Source: Gemmatimonadota bacterium
GTDB lineage: Bacteria > Gemmatimonadota > Gemmatimonadetes > Gemmatimonadales > GWC2-71-9
Reading direction: 5' to 3'
Length of the DNA: 39,386 nucleotides
Assembly (NCBI GenBank): GCA_003221045.1
Contig: QHUC01000002.1
Span: forward strand, 1-39,386
In this document: positions 23,805-31,629 of the stretch, piece after piece
Position numbering within the stretch: the stretch's first letter is position 1
Layout of the letters: every line of letters starts with the position of its first letter
Made by a program: the position numbers and the translations under genes
The notes under the pieces: generated by a model
Databases searched by the model: none
What the model was told of the DNA's origin: nothing
Seen by the model: the letters and a program-made list of their open reading frames with translations, nothing else

Positions 23805-25249
23805 GGGGAGGCCGTCTGCCAGCGCGCAATGGTCGGCAACTCGCCCCGCAGATCCATCCGCACGCCGTGGACGCGCCGGTTCATTCCCTGCACGCCCCGC
23901 GCGTGATAGAGAAAGGCGACAGGGAGCGAATCGCGGAACCAGCGCTGTGCGCGCTCCGGGTCGGCCGGTGCGCGGGACCCTGTCAGGTCGGCCAGGGTGG
24001 CGAGATAGCCGAGACCCAAGTCACCCGGCTTGCCCAGCACGGCCGCCACGAAGTCATGCCGGCCGGCGTTGACGCGGGCGAGGAACGCCGTCAGCTCGAG
24101 CTGGCGGATTGTGACGTCGAAGCCAACGGCGGCGAGCCGCGCCTGGATCATCTGCTCGAGCGCTGCTTCACCGCTACCGACGGCGAGGAGCTCGAAGGCG
24201 ATTCGGCGGCCACCGAGCAGCCGCCGCGCCGAGTCGGGATTCACCGGGAGAGGGCGCACCGGCACGTACCCCGGGACCCCGGGCGGCACCGGACCGTCCG
24301 CGACCGCCCCAAAGCCGTAGAGGTAGCCGTCGACGATCTCGCGACGGTCGAGCGCGAGCGCCGCCGCGAGGCGGACGCGGGCGTCGTCGAACGGGGGGAC
24401 GCGCGTATTGAACACGATCCCATACGGCAGCATCAGCGGATAATCGAGCACCGCGAGAGCGGGGTTCTTGCGGACGAACGCGGCGTGCGCGGGCTGAATA
24501 CCCGCGAAGTCGACCTCTCCGGCCGTGAGGGCGGTGAGCTTCGTGGTCGGTTCGTCCACCACGACCACCACGAATCGCTCGAGCGCGGGCGGGCCGCCGA
24601 GCGCCGCCAGGAAGTCCGGATTCGCGGCGAACACCCAGCGACGGCTCGCCTCGTGCGCCACGAAGCGGAACGGCCCGTTCCCCACGGGGTGCTCGTTCCA
24701 CGCCGCGCGCCGCATTTCGGCTCGGGGCACGGAGTCGAGGAGATGCGCCGGGAGGATGGCGAGATCGGTGAAGACATCCGGGACGGACGGCTGGCTGTGG
24801 GCGAAGCGTACCACGACGGTCGAGTCGTTGGGGTCGTTCACGAAGGCCACGTCCGAAAAATCGTTCAGTCGGGGATAGCCGGTGGCCGGGTCGCGGGCCG
24901 CGGAGAACGTCCAGGCGACATCCCGCGCCGTCGTCGCCACGCCGTCGTCCCACCGCACCCCCGGCTGCAGGCGAAACAGCAGCGTCTTGTGATCGTCGGA
25001 CCACGTCCACGTGCGTGCGAGATACGGCTGCACGCCGAGCGCGGAGTCATAGCGCACCAGCGTGGTGAGGAGAACGTAGCGCTCGACCTGCTTCGCGAAC
25101 GGATGCTCGGTGAGGAGGGGGTTCACGCTCTGGAGATCCGCCCCCGAGGCGTATACGACGGTGCGGGCGCGGCGCGCCGCGGCTCCTCCCGGCGCGCACG
25201 CCGCGATCAACGTTCCTCCCACGACGAGGCCCAGGGCTTGTGGTCGCAC
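23801..25249 (-). CDS. Lipoprotein solute-binding protein, peptide/oligosaccharide ABC transporter (family 5)
   Basis: 482 residues from GTG 25247-25249. The signal is lipoprotein-type: MRPQALGLVVGGTLIAACAP with the lipobox Cys at about residue 18. Family-5 hallmarks follow: LQSVNPLLTEHPFAKQVERY, YLARTWTWSDDHKTLLFRLQ, GVRWDDGVATTARDVAWTFS, HPVGNGPFRFVAHE, and ALALDRREIVDGYLYG. It is the first gene of the run leading to the sugar kinase and heparinase-like lyase, and it lies 45 bp from the divergent permeases it must serve. The ligand could be peptide or oligosaccharide; context favours the latter. Confidence 0.92.
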   Translation of the reverse strand: MRPQALGLVVGGTLIAACAPGGAAARRARTVVYASGADLQSVNPLLTEHPFAKQVERYVLLTTLVRYDSALGVQPYLARTWTWSDDHKTLLFRLQPGVRWDDGVATTARDVAWTFSAARDPATGYPRLNDFSDVAFVNDPNDSTVVVRFAHSQPSVPDVFTDLAILPAHLLDSVPRAEMRRAAWNEHPVGNGPFRFVAHEASRRWVFAANPDFLAALGGPPALERFVVVVVDEPTTKLTALTAGEVDFAGIQPAHAAFVRKNPALAVLDYPLMLPYGIVFNTRVPPFDDARVRLAAALALDRREIVDGYLYGFGAVADGPVPPGVPGYVPVRPLPVNPDSARRLLGGRRIAFELLAVGSGEAALEQMIQARLAAVGFDVTIRQLELTAFLARVNAGRHDFVAAVLGKPGDLGLGYLATLADLTGSRAPADPERAQRWFRDSLPVAFLYHARGVQGMNRRVHGVRMDLRGELPTIARWQTASP

Positions 25250-25294
25250 GTCCGGATTCTAGCGGGGCCGGGAAGCTCGCGCGAGATTCGGTCC

Positions 25295-26269
25295 ATGCTC
25301 GCGCAGATCGGACGGCGCGTGCTCGCGGGAGCAGCCGTGGTGGCGGGTGTCCTGACGCTCACGTTCTTCCTGGTCCAGCTCGCGCCGGGGGATCCCGTGG
25401 AGCGGCTCCTTGGGCCCACGGCGACGCCCGCGCAGCTCGCCGCGCAGCGACACGCGCTCGGCCTCGACCGGCCCCTCCCGGTGCAGTTCGCCGTCTGGAT
25501 CGGTCGTGTCGCCCGCGGCGAGTGGGGCCGGAGCATCGCCACCGGTCGCCCCGTGCGTGCCGTCCTCGGCGACGCGCTTCCCGCCACGCTGGTGCTCGTG
25601 GGCCTGTCGCTCATCGCGAGTTACGCCCTGGGCTTTGTGATCGGCGCATGGCAGGCTCGCGCGGATCGGCGCGTCGACACGGCGCTCTCGGTGGCGACCG
25701 TCACGCTGTTCGCGCTGCCGGGATACTGGCTCGGCCTGATGCTCATGATGGTGTTCACTTACTGGGCGCACTGGCTCCCCGCCTTCGGCGCCAGCGGACT
25801 GGACGTCGACATCATCACGGGCTGGGGTCGGCTGGCGGATCGCCTGCGTCATCTGGCGCTCCCGCTCGCGACGCTCACGCTCATCGGCATCGGCGGGGCG
25901 GCCCGGTTCGTGCGAGGCGCAATGCGCGACGTCGTGGGTCAGCCATTCGTGACGACCGCCGAGGCGAAGGGGCTTTCGCCCTTCCAAGTCACGCGACGGC
26001 ACATCGTACGGAACGCCCTGGTCCCGGTGATCACCCTCTTCGGAATGTCCCTCCCCGCGCTGTTTTCGGGCGCGGTGTTCGTGGAAGCCGTGTTCGCATG
26101 GCCCGGCGTCGGGCGTCGCCTGGTCGAAGCGGTACAGGCGCGGGACTACCCGGTGGTCATGGCAGCGACCGTGGTGACATGCGTCTTGGTCGTCACCGGG
26201 AACCTGCTCGCCGATCTTGCTGCCGCCTGGATCGACCCGCGTGTCCGATATCAGAGGCGCGAGACGTGA
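25295..26269 (+). CDS. DppB-type ABC transporter permease
   Basis: 324 residues from ATG 25295 (MLAQIGRRVLAGAAVVAGVL). N-terminal helix followed by FFLVQLAPGDPVERLLG, the usual DppB start, then LGLDRPLPVQFAVWI, FALPGYWLGLMLMMVFTYW and the EAA cytoplasmic loop FVTTAEAKGLSPFQVTRRHI. C-terminal FVEAVFAWPGVGRRLVEAVQ is also typical. Six membrane segments are visible. The preceding 45 bp must hold promoters for both this gene and the divergent lipoprotein. A long open frame continuing upstream from 23636 is the complement of the lipoprotein gene. Confidence 0.93.
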   Translation: MLAQIGRRVLAGAAVVAGVLTLTFFLVQLAPGDPVERLLGPTATPAQLAAQRHALGLDRPLPVQFAVWIGRVARGEWGRSIATGRPVRAVLGDALPATLVLVGLSLIASYALGFVIGAWQARADRRVDTALSVATVTLFALPGYWLGLMLMMVFTYWAHWLPAFGASGLDVDIITGWGRLADRLRHLALPLATLTLIGIGGAARFVRGAMRDVVGQPFVTTAEAKGLSPFQVTRRHIVRNALVPVITLFGMSLPALFSGAVFVEAVFAWPGVGRRLVEAVQARDYPVVMAATVVTCVLVVTGNLLADLAAAWIDPRVRYQRRET

Positions 26270-27120
26270 ACCGCCTCCGACGCGACCGGCGGGCGCTGTT
26301 CGGCGTCGTCGTACTCGTCCTCGTCTCCGGGGCCGGCGCGGCGGCGCCGCTGATCTCGACCGGCGCACCCGCCGCCCAGCACGATGTGGTCGCCACCCGG
26401 TTCCAGCCGCCGCTCTCCACCGACCACGCCGGCACGTTCCACCTACTCGGCACGGACCGTTTTGGACGCGACGTCTGGACGCGGCTGGTATACGGGGCTC
26501 GCGTCTCCCTCGTGGTCGGCGTTGTGGCGGTGATATTGTCGGTCGTGATCGGCCTGTTGGTCGGTGGCGTGGCGGGCTATTGGCCTGGCCGGCCGCGGGT
26601 CGCGCTCCTCGCCGCCACGGACTTCACCATCGCCATCCCGCGCGTCGTACTAGTACTGCTACTCGCGGCCCTCGCACGACCCAGCGCGGGGCTCGTCATC
26701 CTGGTGCTGGGACTCACCGGGTGGATGTCGGTGGCCCGCCTAGTTCAAGGAGAGGTACGCTCCCTCGCCGCCCGCCCGTTTGTTGAGGGCGCCGTGGCGC
26801 TGGGGCTCTCCCGGGCCCGCGTCCTGGCGCGTCATATCGTTCCCAACGCGCTCACGCCGGTCATCGTGTCCGCGGCTCTGGGACTAGGCAACGCGATCGG
26901 GCTCGAGGCGGGGCTCTCCTTCCTCGGCCTGGGTGTCCAGCCGCCGACGCCTTCGTGGGGCAACATGATCGCCTCGGGACGGGATACGCTCGTCAACGCG
27001 CCCTGGGTGGCGACCGCGCCGGGGATTGCCCTGGTGCTGGTCGTGGTCGCGTGCACCTTGTTGGGAGATGCGCTGCAAGACGCGCTGAATCCTACCGCGA
27101 GACACGACACCGTGAGATAG
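26266..27120 (+). CDS. DppC-type ABC transporter permease
   Basis: 284 residues from a GTG that overlaps the DppB stop (GTGA, 26266-26269). Features: N-terminal helix, HLLGTDRFGRDVWTRLVYGA (family signature), the EAA loop FVEGAVALGLSRARVLARHI followed by VPNALTPVI, and ending LSFLGLGVQPPTPSWGNMIA. It forms the heterodimeric channel with the preceding permease. No DppD/DppF ATPase follows; the strand switches 10 bp later, so the energising subunits are encoded elsewhere. Confidence 0.93.
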   Translation: MNRLRRDRRALFGVVVLVLVSGAGAAAPLISTGAPAAQHDVVATRFQPPLSTDHAGTFHLLGTDRFGRDVWTRLVYGARVSLVVGVVAVILSVVIGLLVGGVAGYWPGRPRVALLAATDFTIAIPRVVLVLLLAALARPSAGLVILVLGLTGWMSVARLVQGEVRSLAARPFVEGAVALGLSRARVLARHIVPNALTPVIVSAALGLGNAIGLEAGLSFLGLGVQPPTPSWGNMIASGRDTLVNAPWVATAPGIALVLVVVACTLLGDALQDALNPTARHDTVR

Positions 27121-27130
27121 TTGGCACCAG

Positions 27131-28234
27131 CTAGATCTTCACGAACCACTTTTTCTCATAGAGCACGGCCATCACGCCGAGGAACAGCGCGACGTATGCG
27201 ACCGCGAAGCCGAGCGATCCATTCATGGGGCCTGCCCAGCTCGCGAAGCCGTGCTCGTAGATCCATTCGTACAGGGAGACGGTCGACCCGTCCGGTTGTG
27301 CCACCTTCGACACCAACAGGATCCGCGCGAACAGTCCGGACGCGACAAACGCGAGAATGGAATTCGTCCCAAAGACGTACCACGGCCACGCCCAGCGATC
27401 GCGTCCTCGGATGTCGATCAGGTAATAGATCGTCGCCAGCAGGACCAGGGCGAAGCCGGCCGTGAAGAGCACGTACGTGCTCGACCACAGGTTCTTGTTG
27501 ATCGGGAACCAGATGCTCCAGACCACGCCCCCGAGCATCGCGAGAACCCCGCACACGTACATGCCGAGCGCCTTCTCGGTGACCGGCCGGTCGGCCCGCA
27601 GCCCGCGCCCCGTCATGACGCCGAGCAGGCACGTGGCCACGGCCGGAAACGTGCTCAGGATCCCCTCGGGGTCCCAATCCGCCTTCCAGCGGTGCGCCCC
27701 GAGGACCACCCGGTCCACGTATTGGGCGAGATTGCCCTGCCGCTCGAGGATGCCCGCGCCGAACCCGGGCACCGGAACGAGCGTCATCATCGCCCAGTAA
27801 CCCACGAGCAGGCCGACGACGATCCACCGCTGCGCTCGCTCCCGGGTGGTGAGATACAATATGCCCGTAGCGAGATACACCAGGGCGATCCGCTGCAACA
27901 CCCCCATGATTCGAATCGTCGACAGGTCGTAGTGGGGAAACCCGTTCAGGACCAACCCGAGGGCGAAGATGATGGCGGCACGGCTCCCGACCTTCCGGAG
28001 GAGATCCGGAGGCGTGGCGCCCTGCTCCATGCGGCGCGAGAACGAGAGGGTCAGCGAGATGCCGACGATGAACAGGAAGAACGGAAAGATGAGATCGGTT
28101 AGGGTCCAGCCGTTCCACTCGGCATGGTCGAGGGGCGGATAGACGTATGACCAGCTGCCGGGATCGTTGACGAGCAGCATGCCGGCGATGGTCAGCCCGC
28201 GAAACGCGTCGAGAGATCTGAGACGCGGCGTCAT
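27131..28234 (-). CDS. HGSNAT/NagX-like multipass membrane acyltransferase
   Basis: 367 residues with about ten hydrophobic segments. The N-terminal RLRSLDAFRGLTIAGMLLVN followed by DPGSW is the signature of DUF1624/DUF5009 proteins related to heparan-alpha-glucosaminide N-acetyltransferase. Other blocks include LTDLIFPFFLFIVGISLTLS, MGVLQRIALVYLATGI, FPINKNLWSSTYVLFTAGFA and WYVFGTNSILAFVASGLFAR. Homologues acetylate terminal glucosamine across a membrane. It overlaps the esterase gene by 4 bp (ATGA) and is the last gene of the GH38 run. With a heparinase-like gene nearby, an amino-sugar substrate is attractive (inference). Confidence 0.88.
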   Translation of the reverse strand: MTPRLRSLDAFRGLTIAGMLLVNDPGSWSYVYPPLDHAEWNGWTLTDLIFPFFLFIVGISLTLSFSRRMEQGATPPDLLRKVGSRAAIIFALGLVLNGFPHYDLSTIRIMGVLQRIALVYLATGILYLTTRERAQRWIVVGLLVGYWAMMTLVPVPGFGAGILERQGNLAQYVDRVVLGAHRWKADWDPEGILSTFPAVATCLLGVMTGRGLRADRPVTEKALGMYVCGVLAMLGGVVWSIWFPINKNLWSSTYVLFTAGFALVLLATIYYLIDIRGRDRWAWPWYVFGTNSILAFVASGLFARILLVSKVAQPDGSTVSLYEWIYEHGFASWAGPMNGSLGFAVAYVALFLGVMAVLYEKKWFVKI

Positions 28235-28893
28235 GAGGCCACCAGCTCCTCCAGCACTGCGGGGCTTATTTCGTGCCCCCCGTCGAACGGAATCTCGCGG
28301 TAGGGGATGCCATGCTCCCGCAGCCGCTGCTGCGTGGTCTCGACCACCTTCGGCGTGATGAACTCGTCGGAACGGCCATACACGAACGTGAGTCGACCAG
28401 CCCGCAACCGCCCGGCCGCTGGTCCCTTCGAAAGATCGAGATCGGGGGGCAGCTCACCACCCCAGAGCACGACGCGATCGACCCGGGCTGTCCCCAAGCC
28501 CGCCCACCGGCTGACCGTCGCCGCACCCTGCGAGTAGCCCAGGGCGTGTACCGTCACGCGCGTACGATCCAGATGGGTGAACACCGCGGCATAGACCGCG
28601 TCGAGATACTGAACGTAGTCGTCGATCTCGGCCAGCCGATCCTCGCGCGTCATCCAGCAGGCACCCACGCGCCGCTCGGCGGGGCTCTCGCTCAGGTAGA
28701 ACCGCGACAGCCCTTCGGGCGCGACCAGCAGGCGCCCTGTCCCGTCGTCCAGCACGCGCAGCTTCTCAAGGAATCGGCCGGCCAGCTGCCCGTAGCCGTG
28801 GCATACGAACCAGACTTCACGGGTGGACGACCCCGCCTGGCCGAGCGTGTAGTAACGCGCGCTTCTCCGCGTGGTGATGCGATGTTCGTCCAT
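28231..28893 (-). CDS. Alpha/beta-hydrolase serine esterase (phospholipase/carboxylesterase type)
   Basis: 220 residues from ATG 28891-28893, two bases after the GH38 stop. An oxyanion region WFVCHGYGQ, the nucleophile elbow ALGYSQGAATVSRW, the acid in VYGRSDEFITP and the His in FDGGHEISP complete a catalytic triad. No signal peptide. The family hydrolyses short acyl esters. Between a mannosidase and a membrane acetyltransferase it could remove acyl groups from sugars before glycosidic cleavage (inference). Confidence 0.87.
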   Translation of the reverse strand: MDEHRITTRRSARYYTLGQAGSSTREVWFVCHGYGQLAGRFLEKLRVLDDGTGRLLVAPEGLSRFYLSESPAERRVGACWMTREDRLAEIDDYVQYLDAVYAAVFTHLDRTRVTVHALGYSQGAATVSRWAGLGTARVDRVVLWGGELPPDLDLSKGPAAGRLRAGRLTFVYGRSDEFITPKVVETTQQRLREHGIPYREIPFDGGHEISPAVLEELVAS

Positions 28894-28895
28894 TT

Positions 28896-31574
28896 TCAGG
28901 TCACCAGGATCGTAACGATCTCGTGCGGCTCGGCCGCAAACCGAACCGTCTTCCCCCGCCCCTCGAGCACCAGTGCCACGGACTCGCGCTCGTCCGCTCG
29001 GACGCGGTGGGCGCTCTTGACTCCTTCGCCGAAGCGCCATGCGCCCGCCGTCTTGCGGTCCGTCGCGTTGTAGCATCGCAGCACCAGCGGCGACCCCTGC
29101 TGCGCCGGCTTGATCGCCGAAAGCACGAGCCCCGATCCCTCGAGGGCAATGTCGATGGGTGCCACACTGAGCTCCACCGCATCGCGCAGCCAGAAGCCGC
29201 GGAGCGGGAGGAACGTGTCCTCCCACAGCGCGGGGAGCACGTCGCCACGGTCGACCTCGGTGCGGGACACCGGCGCGAGTGCGAGCTCGATGCGACTGAC
29301 ACCCGGGCTCTGCGCCAACGGCGTATGGGTCGGCCAGGCGGCGTGGCCGGGGCGCGTGGGGAGGTCGGCGCGTGAGAGCTCTCCCACCGCACGGAGCAGC
29401 GTCAGGACCAGGTCCCCGCGGCGGGTCCACTCGTACTCGAAGAAGCCCGGCGCGAGTACCGCCAGCCCGCGGGACCCGCTCGCGACGGCAACGAACCGCT
29501 GCGCGGGGGCAGTGCGCACGGGCGTCTCGAGCGGATACTCGCCCGGATCGGCGTCCACCGGGGCCCGGACGACCGCGCCGAACGCTGCTCCCGCGACCGC
29601 GGACGTGCCCGCGAGTCCGGTCGGGATGCGCGCGCGCAGCCGATGCCAGCCTGAGCGATTCTCGATCTCGAAGACGCAGCGCACGACCGGACTATCCGCG
29701 TGCATCATGACGACGAGGCGCACGCCGACCCGCCGACCGATCTCGAATCGGTCTTCGAGCGCCGCGACGAGCGGGCCCCCGGCGAGGCGACGGACCTTGA
29801 TCGGCCCGCCCCCCTTGACCAGCCGATCGCCCGCCGGCGGGCAATAGGTATAGGTGTCGCCGGCATCGCCGCCGTCCTCGATCCGGAGCAGATCGGCGAA
29901 TCGCTGGCCGCTGCGTCGGTCCCGCAGTGCGAGGGCTCCCGTCGATTCGACCGCGACCTCGATCCAATGATTCACCAGCGACCGCCCCCCGCCTCGAACG
30001 GCGGCGCCTTCGCCGGAAGGCTCAGTCCGGGCGTCCGCCGGTGCGAGTCCGAGCCGCGCCAACCCGAGGCCCGGCACCGTGGGCGCGCGGAACGCGATCC
30101 GCACGTGGTCCACCTCGTCCTGATCGGGGTAATGGCGCGGGGCGTCGAGCCGCTCGGCACCGATGCGACGGTCGAGCAGCTGCACCGGCACTGGACGGCC
30201 GTCGCCGGATACGAGCTCGAAGGGACGGAAGCCCTCGCCCTCCCGTGGCGCCCGGTCTCCGGCAGCGGGGAGACCGGGGAGACCGGGGGGACCGGGGGGA
30301 CCGGGGGGACCAACCGGCACATCGCGCCGGAACAGGGTGACGTCGGCGATCATCACGCCACGGCGTGGGCGCGCCGCCGCATTCCACACCACCAGCGTCG
30401 GTCCGGCGGCCGCGGCGCGCTCGCGTGCCACGTCGGGATCGTGTCGCACCAGATCGTGTACGCTGCCGCGAACCACCTCGGCGGCCAGCGCCTCGACGCT
30501 GGCGAGGCGTTCGTCGACGGCCCGCGCCACGGCGTCACTCGTGCAGCCGGCGATCGCATCGTGGAACTGGCAGCGCACGAGTGCCCGCCAGGCGAGCTCG
30601 ACCACGGGCCGCCGGTCGCGGCCGCCGGAGCGACGCGCGAGGCCGGCAAGCGGCTCCGCTACGCGCGTCAGTGTGAGCTCCGTCGCGCTATAGCGCCGCT
30701 TGAGCGGTGCGCGCGTGCCGTGCACGCCCTGGAGCGTCCAAGCGTAGCGATAGGACCAGCGTAGCTCCCCGACGAGGGGTGCGGGTTTCGCCCCTTCTGC
30801 GACGACCTGGAAGAACTCGTCGAGCCGCGACACGCGAAACGCGCTTTGCGGGTCGAGCTCCGCGAGCAGGTCGCGAAGCCGTGGGACGTCCGGGTGCGCC
30901 GTATGGTGGTCGGCGCCGATGAATACAGGGATGTGCTTTCCCACGGCTCGCTGGACGAGCGCCCGGCGCACCGGCACCCAGGCCGTGAAGAGGCGTTCGC
31001 CATCGGCCGGAAGTGCTGCTCCGATCTCGTACCCGGCCGGCGGGAGGTGCCACAGGACGATCTCCTTCCCGTCCGGGCCGGACCAGCGGTACAGGTCGCG
31101 CTCCTGCCCCGCCTCGCCTCCGAGCCCACGCCACACCACACCGTATCGCATGCCAAACTCGCGCGCCAAGGTCGGCGCCACGGCCGGATGACCGAAGGCG
31201 TCCGGAGAATAGAGCACGTCGAGGCGGCCGCCCAGACGCTCGGCGTCCGCCGCGCCGAGCAGCAGGTTTCGGATCAACCCCTCGCCGGAGGGGATCTGCT
31301 CGTCGGGCAGCACGTACCACGGTCCCACCTGCAACCGACCCGTCTTCACCAGTGCTCGCACATCCGCTTCCCGCTCGGGGCGCGCCCGTAGGTAGTCCTC
31401 GATGAGTACCGTCTGGCCATCGAGGAGGAAGCTGCGATACGCCGAGTCGCCCTGGAGCCGCTCGATCAACTCGTCCACCGCCGCCACGAGCCGCGCCTGA
31501 AATACGGCGCGCGGCAGATACCACTCGCGATCCCAATGGGTGTGTGGGATGAGATGAAAGATGAGACCGGTCAT
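28896..31574 (-). CDS. GH38 alpha-mannosidase
   Basis: 892 residues. The N-terminal catalytic domain has IPHTHWDREWYLPRAVF (zinc ligands His11 and Asp15), LYSPDAFGHP with the nucleophile Asp near 125, and YGVVWRGLG. The helical middle has LVRCQFHDAIAGCTSDAV, which carries a conserved His. C-terminal beta-domains have RLDAPRHYPDQDEVDHVRIA and GDTYTYCPP. The enzyme removes alpha-linked mannose or glycerated mannose and normally acts in the cytoplasm; no signal is seen. Residues about 423-434 are a collagen-like Gly-Pro-Pro tract between domains, coded by a 9-bp tandem repeat. It is first in a three-gene run with the esterase and membrane acyltransferase. Confidence 0.93.
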   Translation of the reverse strand: MTGLIFHLIPHTHWDREWYLPRAVFQARLVAAVDELIERLQGDSAYRSFLLDGQTVLIEDYLRARPEREADVRALVKTGRLQVGPWYVLPDEQIPSGEGLIRNLLLGAADAERLGGRLDVLYSPDAFGHPAVAPTLAREFGMRYGVVWRGLGGEAGQERDLYRWSGPDGKEIVLWHLPPAGYEIGAALPADGERLFTAWVPVRRALVQRAVGKHIPVFIGADHHTAHPDVPRLRDLLAELDPQSAFRVSRLDEFFQVVAEGAKPAPLVGELRWSYRYAWTLQGVHGTRAPLKRRYSATELTLTRVAEPLAGLARRSGGRDRRPVVELAWRALVRCQFHDAIAGCTSDAVARAVDERLASVEALAAEVVRGSVHDLVRHDPDVARERAAAAGPTLVVWNAAARPRRGVMIADVTLFRRDVPVGPPGPPGPPGLPGLPAAGDRAPREGEGFRPFELVSGDGRPVPVQLLDRRIGAERLDAPRHYPDQDEVDHVRIAFRAPTVPGLGLARLGLAPADARTEPSGEGAAVRGGGRSLVNHWIEVAVESTGALALRDRRSGQRFADLLRIEDGGDAGDTYTYCPPAGDRLVKGGGPIKVRRLAGGPLVAALEDRFEIGRRVGVRLVVMMHADSPVVRCVFEIENRSGWHRLRARIPTGLAGTSAVAGAAFGAVVRAPVDADPGEYPLETPVRTAPAQRFVAVASGSRGLAVLAPGFFEYEWTRRGDLVLTLLRAVGELSRADLPTRPGHAAWPTHTPLAQSPGVSRIELALAPVSRTEVDRGDVLPALWEDTFLPLRGFWLRDAVELSVAPIDIALEGSGLVLSAIKPAQQGSPLVLRCYNATDRKTAGAWRFGEGVKSAHRVRADERESVALVLEGRGKTVRFAAEPHEIVTILVT
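30264..30311. repeat. 9-bp tandem repeat (GACCGGGGG type) inside the mannosidase gene
   Basis: At least four 9-bp units run from 30272 to 30307 (first ends in A, the rest in G), with a partial unit on each side. On the coding strand each unit encodes three residues (Gly-Pro-Pro or Gly-Leu-Pro). Unit number can change without frameshift. Confidence 0.85.
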
Positions 31575-31629
31575 GGCGCCTAAAGCCTAAGGGGATGACG
31601 CCGCTCCCGCGAGCCGGATATCTTGCGGC

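Noticed and set aside
23636-25294. Upstream extension of the DppB frame (about 550 codons)
   Set aside because: It is the complement of the lipoprotein and sugar-kinase genes; the family N-terminus begins at ATG 25295.
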